From Verrucomicrobiota bacterium (GTDB lineage: Bacteria > Verrucomicrobiota > Verrucomicrobiia > Verrucomicrobiales > DEV007), in contig QQNE01000015.1 in assembly GCA_003402735.1 (NCBI GenBank), forward strand, positions 1 through 54,168: a stretch of DNA of 54,168 bases, read 5' to 3'. The position numbers and the translations under genes are program-made. Shown here piece by piece: positions 16,779 to 23,022 of this stretch. Position 1 is the stretch's first letter; each line of letters opens with the position of its first letter. The notes beneath the pieces were generated by a model that searched no databases, was not told where the DNA came from, and was given only the letters and a program-made list of their open reading frames with translations.

Positions 16779-18245
16779 TCAGGCCCGGGCTTGCTCGATG
16801 CGGCGGCGGAAAGACCTCGCCACCCGTCGATAGAGTTCCATCCCGAGAGCCGCGTCCTCGATGCCTGTCTCCACGTTCGGATTGTCATTGACCTCAATCA
16901 CCATGATGCGATTGCCCACCTGCTTGAGATCGACTCCATAGAGTCCATCTCCAATCAGTTGAGCGGCGCGGCAGGCGGTTTCCACCACCAGAGGGGGCGC
17001 GAATTCGACGTGCAACGTCTCGTGTTTTCCCGCCCGATGCTCCTGCTTTTCGGCTTTCCAGTTGTAGACCTGCCAGTGCCCGGCAGCCATGAAATATTTG
17101 CAGGCAAAGAGTGGCCTGTGATCCAGCACCCCGATGCGCCAATCATACTCGCTCGGAGCAAATTCCTGGGCCAGGATCAATTCGGATTCTTTGAGCATCG
17201 CCTCCAACTCCGCCCGCAGCTCCTCCCGGGAGTCCACCTTGCGCACGCCGCGGCTGAACGAAGCGTCAGGAATTTTGAGCACGCAAGGCAACTGCACCCG
17301 TTGCAACCGTTTCTCGCTCAGATCGTCCCGTGTGAGGATCGTCGTTGCCGGCACTGGCAGCTTGGCCCGAGCCATGGACTCGGCCAAATAAATCTTGTTG
17401 GCGCTGCGCAAGATGGACCACGGATCATCCATGACCACCAAACCTTCGGCGTGGGCCAGGCGGGAGAGCCGGTAAGTGTGGTGATCCACCCCCGTGGTTT
17501 CGCGGATGAAAAGGGCATCGAATTCCGTGATCCGGTCCGCATCGGACTTCGTGATCATTTCCACGAAGAAACCCACTTCACGCGCCGCCTCCGTAAAATT
17601 CTGCAGCGCCTTTTCGTCCGAAGGAGGCGAAGGATCCGACGGATTGACCAGGATCGCGAGATCGAAGAGGAAACGCTGTTTGGGAAGTTTGGACTGGTGC
17701 CGCTTCCGGAAATAACTCTGGGCAAACTCCGCGATGCGGTCCCGTTCCGCCTCGGGCAATTGACTCAGGCTCAGCGGTGCCACCGAGACCAGGGTCCATC
17801 GCTTCTGCCGCGCGAACTGGGCCCGCAGCAGCGGCGACGGAAACAACCGGTAGAGTTGCGTCCCCAACTGGGCGTGCGCCCGATCCAACGTCTGTCCGAA
17901 AAAGATTTCGAGCGTAAACTCCGCCTTGTCCTCTCTCTTCAGCGTGCTCTGGATGGTCTCGTCAATCTCATCGCCCAGGGACCGGGCAATCGCCTGGGAC
18001 CGGAAATCCCGCAGAGTGCCAACGCTTGGAATGGCCCGGTGACCGCGCGCCTCCGCCAGCAGCGAGACGTAGTAGCCCAGACTCTGGTAGGAATAAGACC
18101 GACACAGATTGAAGACCCGCGCCCCGGGATACTGCTGAATCGTGTCTGGCGAGAGATACTGCCGGGCGGAAATGACCTCCACGGATTCCAAGGGCAGATT
18201 CCAGTGGCTGGTGTTGGTAACGACCAGGAGGTTCGGTGTAGGCAT
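16779..18245 (-). CDS. RimK-type ATP-grasp ligase with RLAN-like N-terminal domain
   Basis: The 488-residue protein has an N-terminal domain of about 190 residues (starting PTPNLLVVTNTSHWNLPLE) that resembles the RLAN domain described in front of RimK-like ATP-grasp enzymes. A full ATP-grasp domain follows (about 200-485). The ATP-grasp motifs include PCVLKIPDASFSRGVRKV (nucleotide-binding loop), ESELILAQEFAPSEYDWRIGV and the Mg-binding end MVIEVNDNPNVETGIED. Enzymes of this class form amide bonds between an amino group and a carboxylate. The upstream GNAT gene stop is 1 bp from this start. The start at 18245 is preferred over one nine residues upstream, which adds only arginine-rich residues. 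Confidence 0.88.
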   Translation of the reverse strand: MPTPNLLVVTNTSHWNLPLESVEVISARQYLSPDTIQQYPGARVFNLCRSYSYQSLGYYVSLLAEARGHRAIPSVGTLRDFRSQAIARSLGDEIDETIQSTLKREDKAEFTLEIFFGQTLDRAHAQLGTQLYRLFPSPLLRAQFARQKRWTLVSVAPLSLSQLPEAERDRIAEFAQSYFRKRHQSKLPKQRFLFDLAILVNPSDPSPPSDEKALQNFTEAAREVGFFVEMITKSDADRITEFDALFIRETTGVDHHTYRLSRLAHAEGLVVMDDPWSILRSANKIYLAESMARAKLPVPATTILTRDDLSEKRLQRVQLPCVLKIPDASFSRGVRKVDSREELRAELEAMLKESELILAQEFAPSEYDWRIGVLDHRPLFACKYFMAAGHWQVYNWKAEKQEHRAGKHETLHVEFAPPLVVETACRAAQLIGDGLYGVDLKQVGNRIMVIEVNDNPNVETGIEDAALGMELYRRVARSFRRRIEQARA

Positions 18246-18246
18246 G

Positions 18247-18810
18247 TCACTCGGGAAGCGCCGTCGGCGCATCGGCCAATTTCGCGATCATCCGCCAGGC
18301 ATCCCGCCCCGGCGCGTAAAAATCCTTCAACAAGGTTTCGCGGGTGAAACCCAGTCTTTCATACCAGCCCAGCAAGCCCTTCCGCCCCGCATCCGCCTCC
18401 AACCGCATCGCACGCACGCCAGATTCTTCGGCACGGCGCCGGGCGAAGTCCATCAAGAACCGCCCCATTCCACTCCCCTGCCGTTCAGGATCGGTGGCCA
18501 GTGAATAGACCCGGAGTGCCCCCGGCAGCCAACGCAACACCAACGTGGCGGTCAATCTCTCTCCGCCGCTTTCCACCTCTGGACAGACCCACACTTCGTG
18601 GCGCGGATTCCTCAGACTGTCCCGGATCATGCGGCGGGAATCCCGGCGCCAAGCCTCAAAACAGGCCTCCTCCAAACGCATGAGTTCGTCCAGATCCGAG
18701 GCTCCGGCCCTGCGCAATCCCCCAATCGGCAATTGCACCGTGGGCTTGGGCGAACCATATCCAGACTCGACCCGCGGTTTTCTAACCGCCTCGGCAGCCT
18801 GGGACTTCAT
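18247..18810 (-). CDS. GNAT-family N-acetyltransferase
   Basis: The 187-residue protein shows the GNAT acetyl-CoA fold from about residue 32: the first strand and helices (LRRAGASDLDELMRLEEACF), the acetyl-CoA motif in VYSLATDPERQGSGMGRFLMD with the Q/RxxGxG-type loop, and motif B in GLLGWYERLGF. The first 30 residues are Pro/Arg-rich and may be unstructured. The start at 18810 gives the domain without extra upstream residues; the longer frame adds a segment rich in Arg and Cys of low plausibility. It is the first gene of the operon with the ATP-grasp and SET-type genes. The acceptor amine is unknown. Confidence 0.85.
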   Translation of the reverse strand: MKSQAAEAVRKPRVESGYGSPKPTVQLPIGGLRRAGASDLDELMRLEEACFEAWRRDSRRMIRDSLRNPRHEVWVCPEVESGGERLTATLVLRWLPGALRVYSLATDPERQGSGMGRFLMDFARRRAEESGVRAMRLEADAGRKGLLGWYERLGFTRETLLKDFYAPGRDAWRMIAKLADAPTALPE

Positions 18811-18989
18811 TTGCGAAAACACTTCACCGGAACCCGATGTTCGATGACATCCGCCGCTGCGCAAAGGAAAAATTCGACGTGCCTCTGGCAAACACACCCC
18901 GCGCGAAGCGGCTGTGGCAAGGTGGCAGCGAATCCGCGCGGACCGGGCCTGACAGGCCTTCTTCCGTGGAGGAGGAAAGCAAGGACAAT

Positions 18990-19013
18990 CAAGAGGCGAA
19001 ATTTCGCCCCTTG
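18990..19013. terminator. 24-bp near-perfect palindrome (possible terminator hairpin)
   Basis: The centre, GGCGAAATTTCGCC, is a perfect inverted repeat and the outer CAAG/CTTG arms also pair. It lies 28 bp after the esterase stop on the minus strand and before the GNAT operon. No long T-tract follows, so termination is uncertain; it may equally be an operator. Confidence 0.4.
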
Positions 19014-19041
19014 CAAACTTCCGTGCGCCGGGGAAACGCCC

Positions 19042-19770
19042 TCACAGATACTCCGCAGCCATCCGCCGCCAGTAATGCCCCTTGTGCGCCCGCCCCTGCC
19101 AGACATGCAAACGATGTTCGATGCCCTGGCTCTGGAGCACGTCCCCAAACTGCCGGTTGTTCTCCAAGAACGGATCCTCATCGCCGATGACCAGGGTGAT
19201 GTCCATCCGACGGATCAAAGCCAGGGTGTCCTCGCATCGCAGGTTTGGCAGGTAATGGCTCGGGTTGTGGTAGTAGATCTCGTCATCGTAGTATCCATCG
19301 AACAGGTCACCGAACCCCTCCACCGCCCAGGTCAGATCATAACGCCCCGAAAACGCAACCACCCTTGTAAACAGCCCAGGGTGCCTCAGGGAGATGTTCA
19401 CCGCGTGAAACGCCCCCAGACTGCACCCGTGCGCCACGGTCCGGTCATCCGGATTGCACTCGTTGATGAACGGAAGTACTTCCTCCAGCACGTATCTCTC
19501 AAATTCGTTGTGCCGCTTCACCCGCCCCGCAGGCTCACACCAGAAACAGTAAAAGGACTCGTGAGCCACGCTGTCGATGCAGAACAACTGCAGTTCCCCA
19601 GCCTCCAACTTCGGCGCGATCGCTTCCACGATCCGGATATCCTCATACTCGTGAAACCTCCCGTCCCGGGTCGGAAAGATCAGCACTCTCTCCCCGGCAT
19701 GCCCAAAAACCAGAAGCTCCATCTCACGCCCCAGGTTCGGCGAATGCCAACGGTGATAGTCCCGCTTCAT
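19042..19770 (-). CDS. COG4947-like esterase (alpha/beta hydrolase)
   Basis: The 242-residue protein fits the alpha/beta-hydrolase fold: nucleophile motif GCSLGAFHA (Ser near residue 117), a conserved Asp in VIGDEDPF and a C-terminal histidine in the segment RAHKGHYW. It has no signal peptide. The sequence resembles the small-esterase family COG4947, which I recall being found near ATP-grasp ligase genes, though this was not checked here. The start overlaps the stop of the acetylxylan-esterase-like gene by 4 bp. The 231-bp gap to the GNAT operon, with a hairpin in it, makes read-through uncertain. Confidence 0.75.
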   Translation of the reverse strand: MKRDYHRWHSPNLGREMELLVFGHAGERVLIFPTRDGRFHEYEDIRIVEAIAPKLEAGELQLFCIDSVAHESFYCFWCEPAGRVKRHNEFERYVLEEVLPFINECNPDDRTVAHGCSLGAFHAVNISLRHPGLFTRVVAFSGRYDLTWAVEGFGDLFDGYYDDEIYYHNPSHYLPNLRCEDTLALIRRMDITLVIGDEDPFLENNRQFGDVLQSQGIEHRLHVWQGRAHKGHYWRRMAAEYL

Positions 19771-20723
19771 AGTTTCTCGAAAAAACGTTCCAGTTCCCCC
19801 ATCAAACGCTGCTCCTCTTCCACCGCCCCCGCATACGGGTAATGCCCTGCCTGCAGCAAGAAGAGTTCTCGCGGCCCTGACAACGCATTGAAAATTGAAA
19901 ATTGCCCCGGAGGCGCCACCGCCGGATCAAACTCCGCCAGCGCGCAATGAACCGGAATCCGGATCCGGCGCGCCGCCGTCGCGGCGTCGTGGTAGGCCAG
20001 GGTCGGCATCGGATCCAGCCCGCGCGCCACATACGCACGCACCGCTTCGCCGCTTCCCACCGTGGGACACCCTAGCCGCACCGGATGATTCCCAAAACTC
20101 GGAACATTCAAATGGGCCCGGGCCACGCGGTTCTCCCAGGCCAGAGCCATCGCCCCGATCCCGCCCCCAAAACTGATTCCCATGAACCCAATTCGCCCCG
20201 CAAGCCCCGGGTAAAGTTGCAAAAGGACGGTCACCGAGCACCAAACATCCTCCACGCACCCCCCGTGAATGTAGGTCTCACGCCGTTCGATCCCGTGCAA
20301 CACATGCCCACACGGGTCCGTCGGCACCCCCGGAAGCCGACTCAGAGACAACCCCCGCAGACAAGGAAACAACAGGGCCGCCCTTCCCAACGGCAGGTGC
20401 GTGTCCGGCCCGGTGCGCCCTCCATACCCGTGGGCAATGACAAACCCACGCTCCGGAGGAAGCCCATCCCGCGGAACCAAAAGCCAGCCACGGATCCGCA
20501 CCCCGCCAACCGAATGGAACGAGACCCGAAATCGCCTCCAAGACCCGGTGGGCGCATCCTCGTTGATCTCAATCGCCGGATCCAACGCCGCGGCGGCGGC
20601 AAACCTTGGTCCCCAGAATGCCGCCTCGTCTGCGGGTGGCTCTGGCGATCCGATCCCCAACAACTCGTTCCGGCCCATCCCATAGGTCGGATCGAACGGA
20701 AATGGATGCTGGATGACGGCCAT
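19767..20723 (-). CDS. Acetylxylan esterase / cephalosporin deacetylase-like hydrolase (AXE1 family)
   Basis: The 318-residue protein has the AXE1-family pattern: a conserved RGWLLVP-type strand, VIAHGYGGRTG for the oxyanion hole, the nucleophile motif GISFGGGIGAM, and a later Asp (AEFDPAVAP) and His (QAGHYPYAG) for the triad. There is no signal peptide, so it is probably cytoplasmic. Family members remove acetyl groups from sugars or related esters. It is translationally coupled to the downstream esterase by a 4-bp overlap. The natural substrate is unknown. Confidence 0.82.
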   Translation of the reverse strand: MAVIQHPFPFDPTYGMGRNELLGIGSPEPPADEAAFWGPRFAAAAALDPAIEINEDAPTGSWRRFRVSFHSVGGVRIRGWLLVPRDGLPPERGFVIAHGYGGRTGPDTHLPLGRAALLFPCLRGLSLSRLPGVPTDPCGHVLHGIERRETYIHGGCVEDVWCSVTVLLQLYPGLAGRIGFMGISFGGGIGAMALAWENRVARAHLNVPSFGNHPVRLGCPTVGSGEAVRAYVARGLDPMPTLAYHDAATAARRIRIPVHCALAEFDPAVAPPGQFSIFNALSGPRELFLLQAGHYPYAGAVEEEQRLMGELERFFEKL

Positions 20724-20770
20724 GACTGCCCCGGTTCATCGCCCCCCATCCGCCAATGTCAACCGGGGAC

Positions 20771-21724
20771 TCAGCCTTGCGCCCACCACCGCTGCGCCAA
20801 CTCCTCCATGGCCTGGGCCAGGTGCGGATAGCGAAACAGAAAACCAGACTTCAACAACTTGGCGGGGACCACTCTGCGGCTTTTGAGAATCAACTCCGTC
20901 TCCGTCCCCAAGGCCACCGCACCAAGCTCCAACACCCAGCGGGGCGCCGGCACACCAAAGGGATGACGCGCCGCCCCACGGATATCCTTCATGAAGTCCC
21001 GGTTCGGCAACGGAAACGGAGCGGCCAAGTTCACCGGCCCGGAAATCTCCGGCTTGTCGATGATCCATTGAACCGACCGCACAAAATCCGCTTCATGAAT
21101 CCACGAGACAAACTGACGTCCCGTCCCCTGCGTGCCCCCAAGTCCTTTGCGCGCCAACCGCATGAAGACATCAAACGCACCTCCACGATGCGGACTCAGG
21201 ATGAACGAGGTGCGCAGCAACACCAATCGCGTTTCCGGCCGTTGATGCTCCTGAGCGGCTGCCTCCCAGGCTTTGGCCACCTCCACACTGAACTTCCACG
21301 TCTCCGGAACTCCCGGCTCATCACCTCCCAGCACGCCGTCCTCGCCGTGCGCCGGACCCAAGGTATGCGCGTAAATCGTGGCCGTGCTGGACTGCAACCA
21401 AAGCGAAGGCGGACGGCGGGCCGCCCGGATCGCCTCGCCGATAGCGCGCGTGGAAAGAATCCGCGATTCCAGAATCTCCCGGCGTTGCTCCGGATGATAA
21501 CGGCAATTCACGCTGCGCCCCGCCAAATTGATGACGACGTCCGTCTCATTCAGGAGATCCGCCCAGGGCCCGGGTTGCACCCCGTCCCAAGCGACTTCTT
21601 CCGAGCTCCTGGGATGCCGGGAGAGAATCGTGACCCGGTGCCCGGCACTACGCAACGCGCTGGAGAGCATCGTCCCCGCCTGGCCGGAGCCACCGGGCAG
21701 CAGAAAGTGGAGAAATTTGTTCAT
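20771..21724 (-). CDS. TIGR01777-family sugar-nucleotide-epimerase-like protein
   Basis: The 317-residue protein shows the Rossmann opening FLLPGGSGQAGTMLSSAL and the segment DVVINLAGRSVNCRYHPEQRREIL with the NLAG and CRYHPEQRREI features of the TIGR01777 family. It also has SWLQSSTATIYAH-like (SLWLQSSTATIYAH) and FVSWIHEADFVRSVQWII, as in that family. Proteins of this group are NAD(P)-dependent short-chain dehydrogenase/epimerase relatives, often called cell-division inhibitor SulA-like without good evidence. The start at 21724 is the only one that opens the Rossmann motif. The gene is divergent from the CBM9-like gene. Confidence 0.88.
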   Translation of the reverse strand: MNKFLHFLLPGGSGQAGTMLSSALRSAGHRVTILSRHPRSSEEVAWDGVQPGPWADLLNETDVVINLAGRSVNCRYHPEQRREILESRILSTRAIGEAIRAARRPPSLWLQSSTATIYAHTLGPAHGEDGVLGGDEPGVPETWKFSVEVAKAWEAAAQEHQRPETRLVLLRTSFILSPHRGGAFDVFMRLARKGLGGTQGTGRQFVSWIHEADFVRSVQWIIDKPEISGPVNLAAPFPLPNRDFMKDIRGAARHPFGVPAPRWVLELGAVALGTETELILKSRRVVPAKLLKSGFLFRYPHLAQAMEELAQRWWAQG

Positions 21725-21766
21725 GGGATTGGCTTGGCGACGGCAAAAACGTGGGGAGTATGATTC

Positions 21767-22402
21767 ATGGACGCCCCACCTCGCACAATTGTCCAGCCCC
21801 AGATCCACCTGCTTGGACGGCTGGAGGACGTTGCGGACCTCGACTTGCCCTGGCAAAAATTCTCCCAGGACTGGGACGAAGCCCCCGTCCCGGACTCGAT
21901 CGGAGCCGGATTCCGCCTCTCCACCGATGGCCGACGGTTTCGCTTCGAAGCCCGAAGTTTTCTCCCTCCCGCTCAACCGGCCCCGGGCAGCGCCTGCGGC
22001 GTGTTCATGGAGGAACTCTGGACGCGGGACGTCGGCGAGTTGTTCCTGGGAGAGGAAGGATCCACGCGCTACACCGAATGGAACCTCAGTCCACACGGCG
22101 CTTGGTGGGCGCAAGGCTTTCGATCCCGAAGAATCCGGGACCCGGACTATGCCCCGCCCCCCCAGGTCAAGACTTGGGTCACGCAAGGAACCGAAGGATC
22201 CCACGGATGGCAGGCAGGCCTGTCGTTTCCCCTACCGCAGGATCTGCCCGTTGCCAGCTTGCGCCTCAACGTCACCATGATCCTGGGTCATCCACTGCGC
22301 CGCTACTTGGCCGCCGTCGTGCAGCCCGGGTCCGGCCCGGACTTTCATCTTCCGGAGTCGTTCCCAAAACCGACCCTCCGCAGTGCCGGGGAAAATTTCT
22401 GA
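21767..22402 (+). CDS. CBM9-like (DOMON/sugar-binding-type) protein
   Basis: The 211-residue soluble protein has no signal peptide. Its middle part, GVFMEELWTRDVGELFLGEEG followed by YTEWNLSPHGAWWAQGF, fits the CBM9-like fold seen in carbohydrate-binding modules and some heme-binding DOMON proteins, with a Trp-rich ligand face. The family call is from motif appearance. The start at 21767 lies 42 bp from the divergent epimerase start. A TATGAT sequence ends 2 bp before the ATG, too close to be a normal -10 for a led transcript. Confidence 0.6.
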   Translation: MDAPPRTIVQPQIHLLGRLEDVADLDLPWQKFSQDWDEAPVPDSIGAGFRLSTDGRRFRFEARSFLPPAQPAPGSACGVFMEELWTRDVGELFLGEEGSTRYTEWNLSPHGAWWAQGFRSRRIRDPDYAPPPQVKTWVTQGTEGSHGWQAGLSFPLPQDLPVASLRLNVTMILGHPLRRYLAAVVQPGSGPDFHLPESFPKPTLRSAGENF

Positions 22403-22494
22403 AACAATCTTGCCTCCCGTTTGAGGAACTTGAGGCGCTCCGCCGTCTCATGAAAAGAATCCAGTGAAGGCAGAACTTTCCGCAAGCAAATGGT

Positions 22495-22672
22495 GGCCCT
22501 CCCTGGAGAACTTTGGCGAATCCGGTATCGCGTTGGTGCGCGATACCTGTCTGTGGTGTAACTGGGTAAAAGCGCCGTCGCACTAGCGAGTGGTTGTGCG
22601 GCGGCAGGCATACGGCCCCGTCACCGAGAGGTGGCGGGGCCAAGCCGCTTCAGAAGAGTGACCGGGAGAGCC
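22495..22672 (+). ncRNA. Candidate structured RNA, four-stem junction, beside rpsU
   Basis: A closing stem pairs 22495-22506 with 22662-22672 (about 10 pairs, one mismatch and one bulge). It encloses three strong hairpins: 22524-22547 (9 perfect pairs, loop TTGGTG), 22574-22605 (10 pairs including one G-T wobble) and 22614-22641 (12 pairs including one wobble, with GAGA, a GNRA tetraloop on the plus strand). No open frame explains the segment. Plus orientation is favoured by the GAGA loop. The class was not recognised; the length is near that of 6S RNA but the central bubble is not obvious. Confidence 0.45.
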
Positions 22673-22685
22673 CGGGATCACGCTT

Positions 22686-22703
22686 CCGCCCAAGCTTGGG
22701 CGG
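22686..22703. terminator. 18-bp perfect palindrome (candidate bidirectional terminator)
   Basis: CCGCCCAAGCTTGGGCGG lies 9 bp after the rpsU stop on the minus strand and 13 bp after the RNA candidate on the plus strand. There is no T-tract on either side, so termination is plausible but not certain. Confidence 0.5.
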
Positions 22704-22712
22704 ATCGACCGG

Positions 22713-22940
22713 TCAAGCGGCCTCTTCGACGGGAGCCGGCTTCTCGTTCAAGGTGAAACGGAGCTTAAAACGGGCCCGCTTGGCGTTGGCACGAGCCTTG
22801 CGCTTGAGACGGGCATTCGGCGTTTCAAAAGCCCGAAGTCGGCGAACTTCCTCCATGATCCCCTCAGTCTCCAACTTGTTCTTGAGACGCTTGAGAGCGC
22901 GATCGACGGATTCACCTTTCTTGACGAAGACTTCGGGCAT
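22713..22940 (-). CDS. rpsU: 30S ribosomal protein S21
   Basis: The 75-residue basic protein starts MPEVFVKKGESVDRALKRLK, the typical S21 opening, and continues with EEVRRLRAFETPNARLKRKARANAKRAR. S21 binds the small subunit near the anti-Shine-Dalgarno region. The C-terminus has an alanine/proline tail (EKPAPVEEAA) beyond the common S21 end. It appears as a single gene on the minus strand, with the secDF operon upstream on the same strand about 80 bp away. Confidence 0.95.
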   Translation of the reverse strand: MPEVFVKKGESVDRALKRLKNKLETEGIMEEVRRLRAFETPNARLKRKARANAKRARFKLRFTLNEKPAPVEEAA

Positions 22941-23022
22941 TGCGAGTGGTTGGATAAGATCCTGAAACGATAAAACGGGCCGGAAACGTAGTCAGCCTGG
23001 ATGGGTTGTCAAGAGGGAGACT

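Noticed and set aside
22487-22690. tRNA, SRP RNA or RNase P RNA
   Set aside because: No T-arm, no SRP core motif and no RNase P conserved segments could be found by eye in the structured segment.
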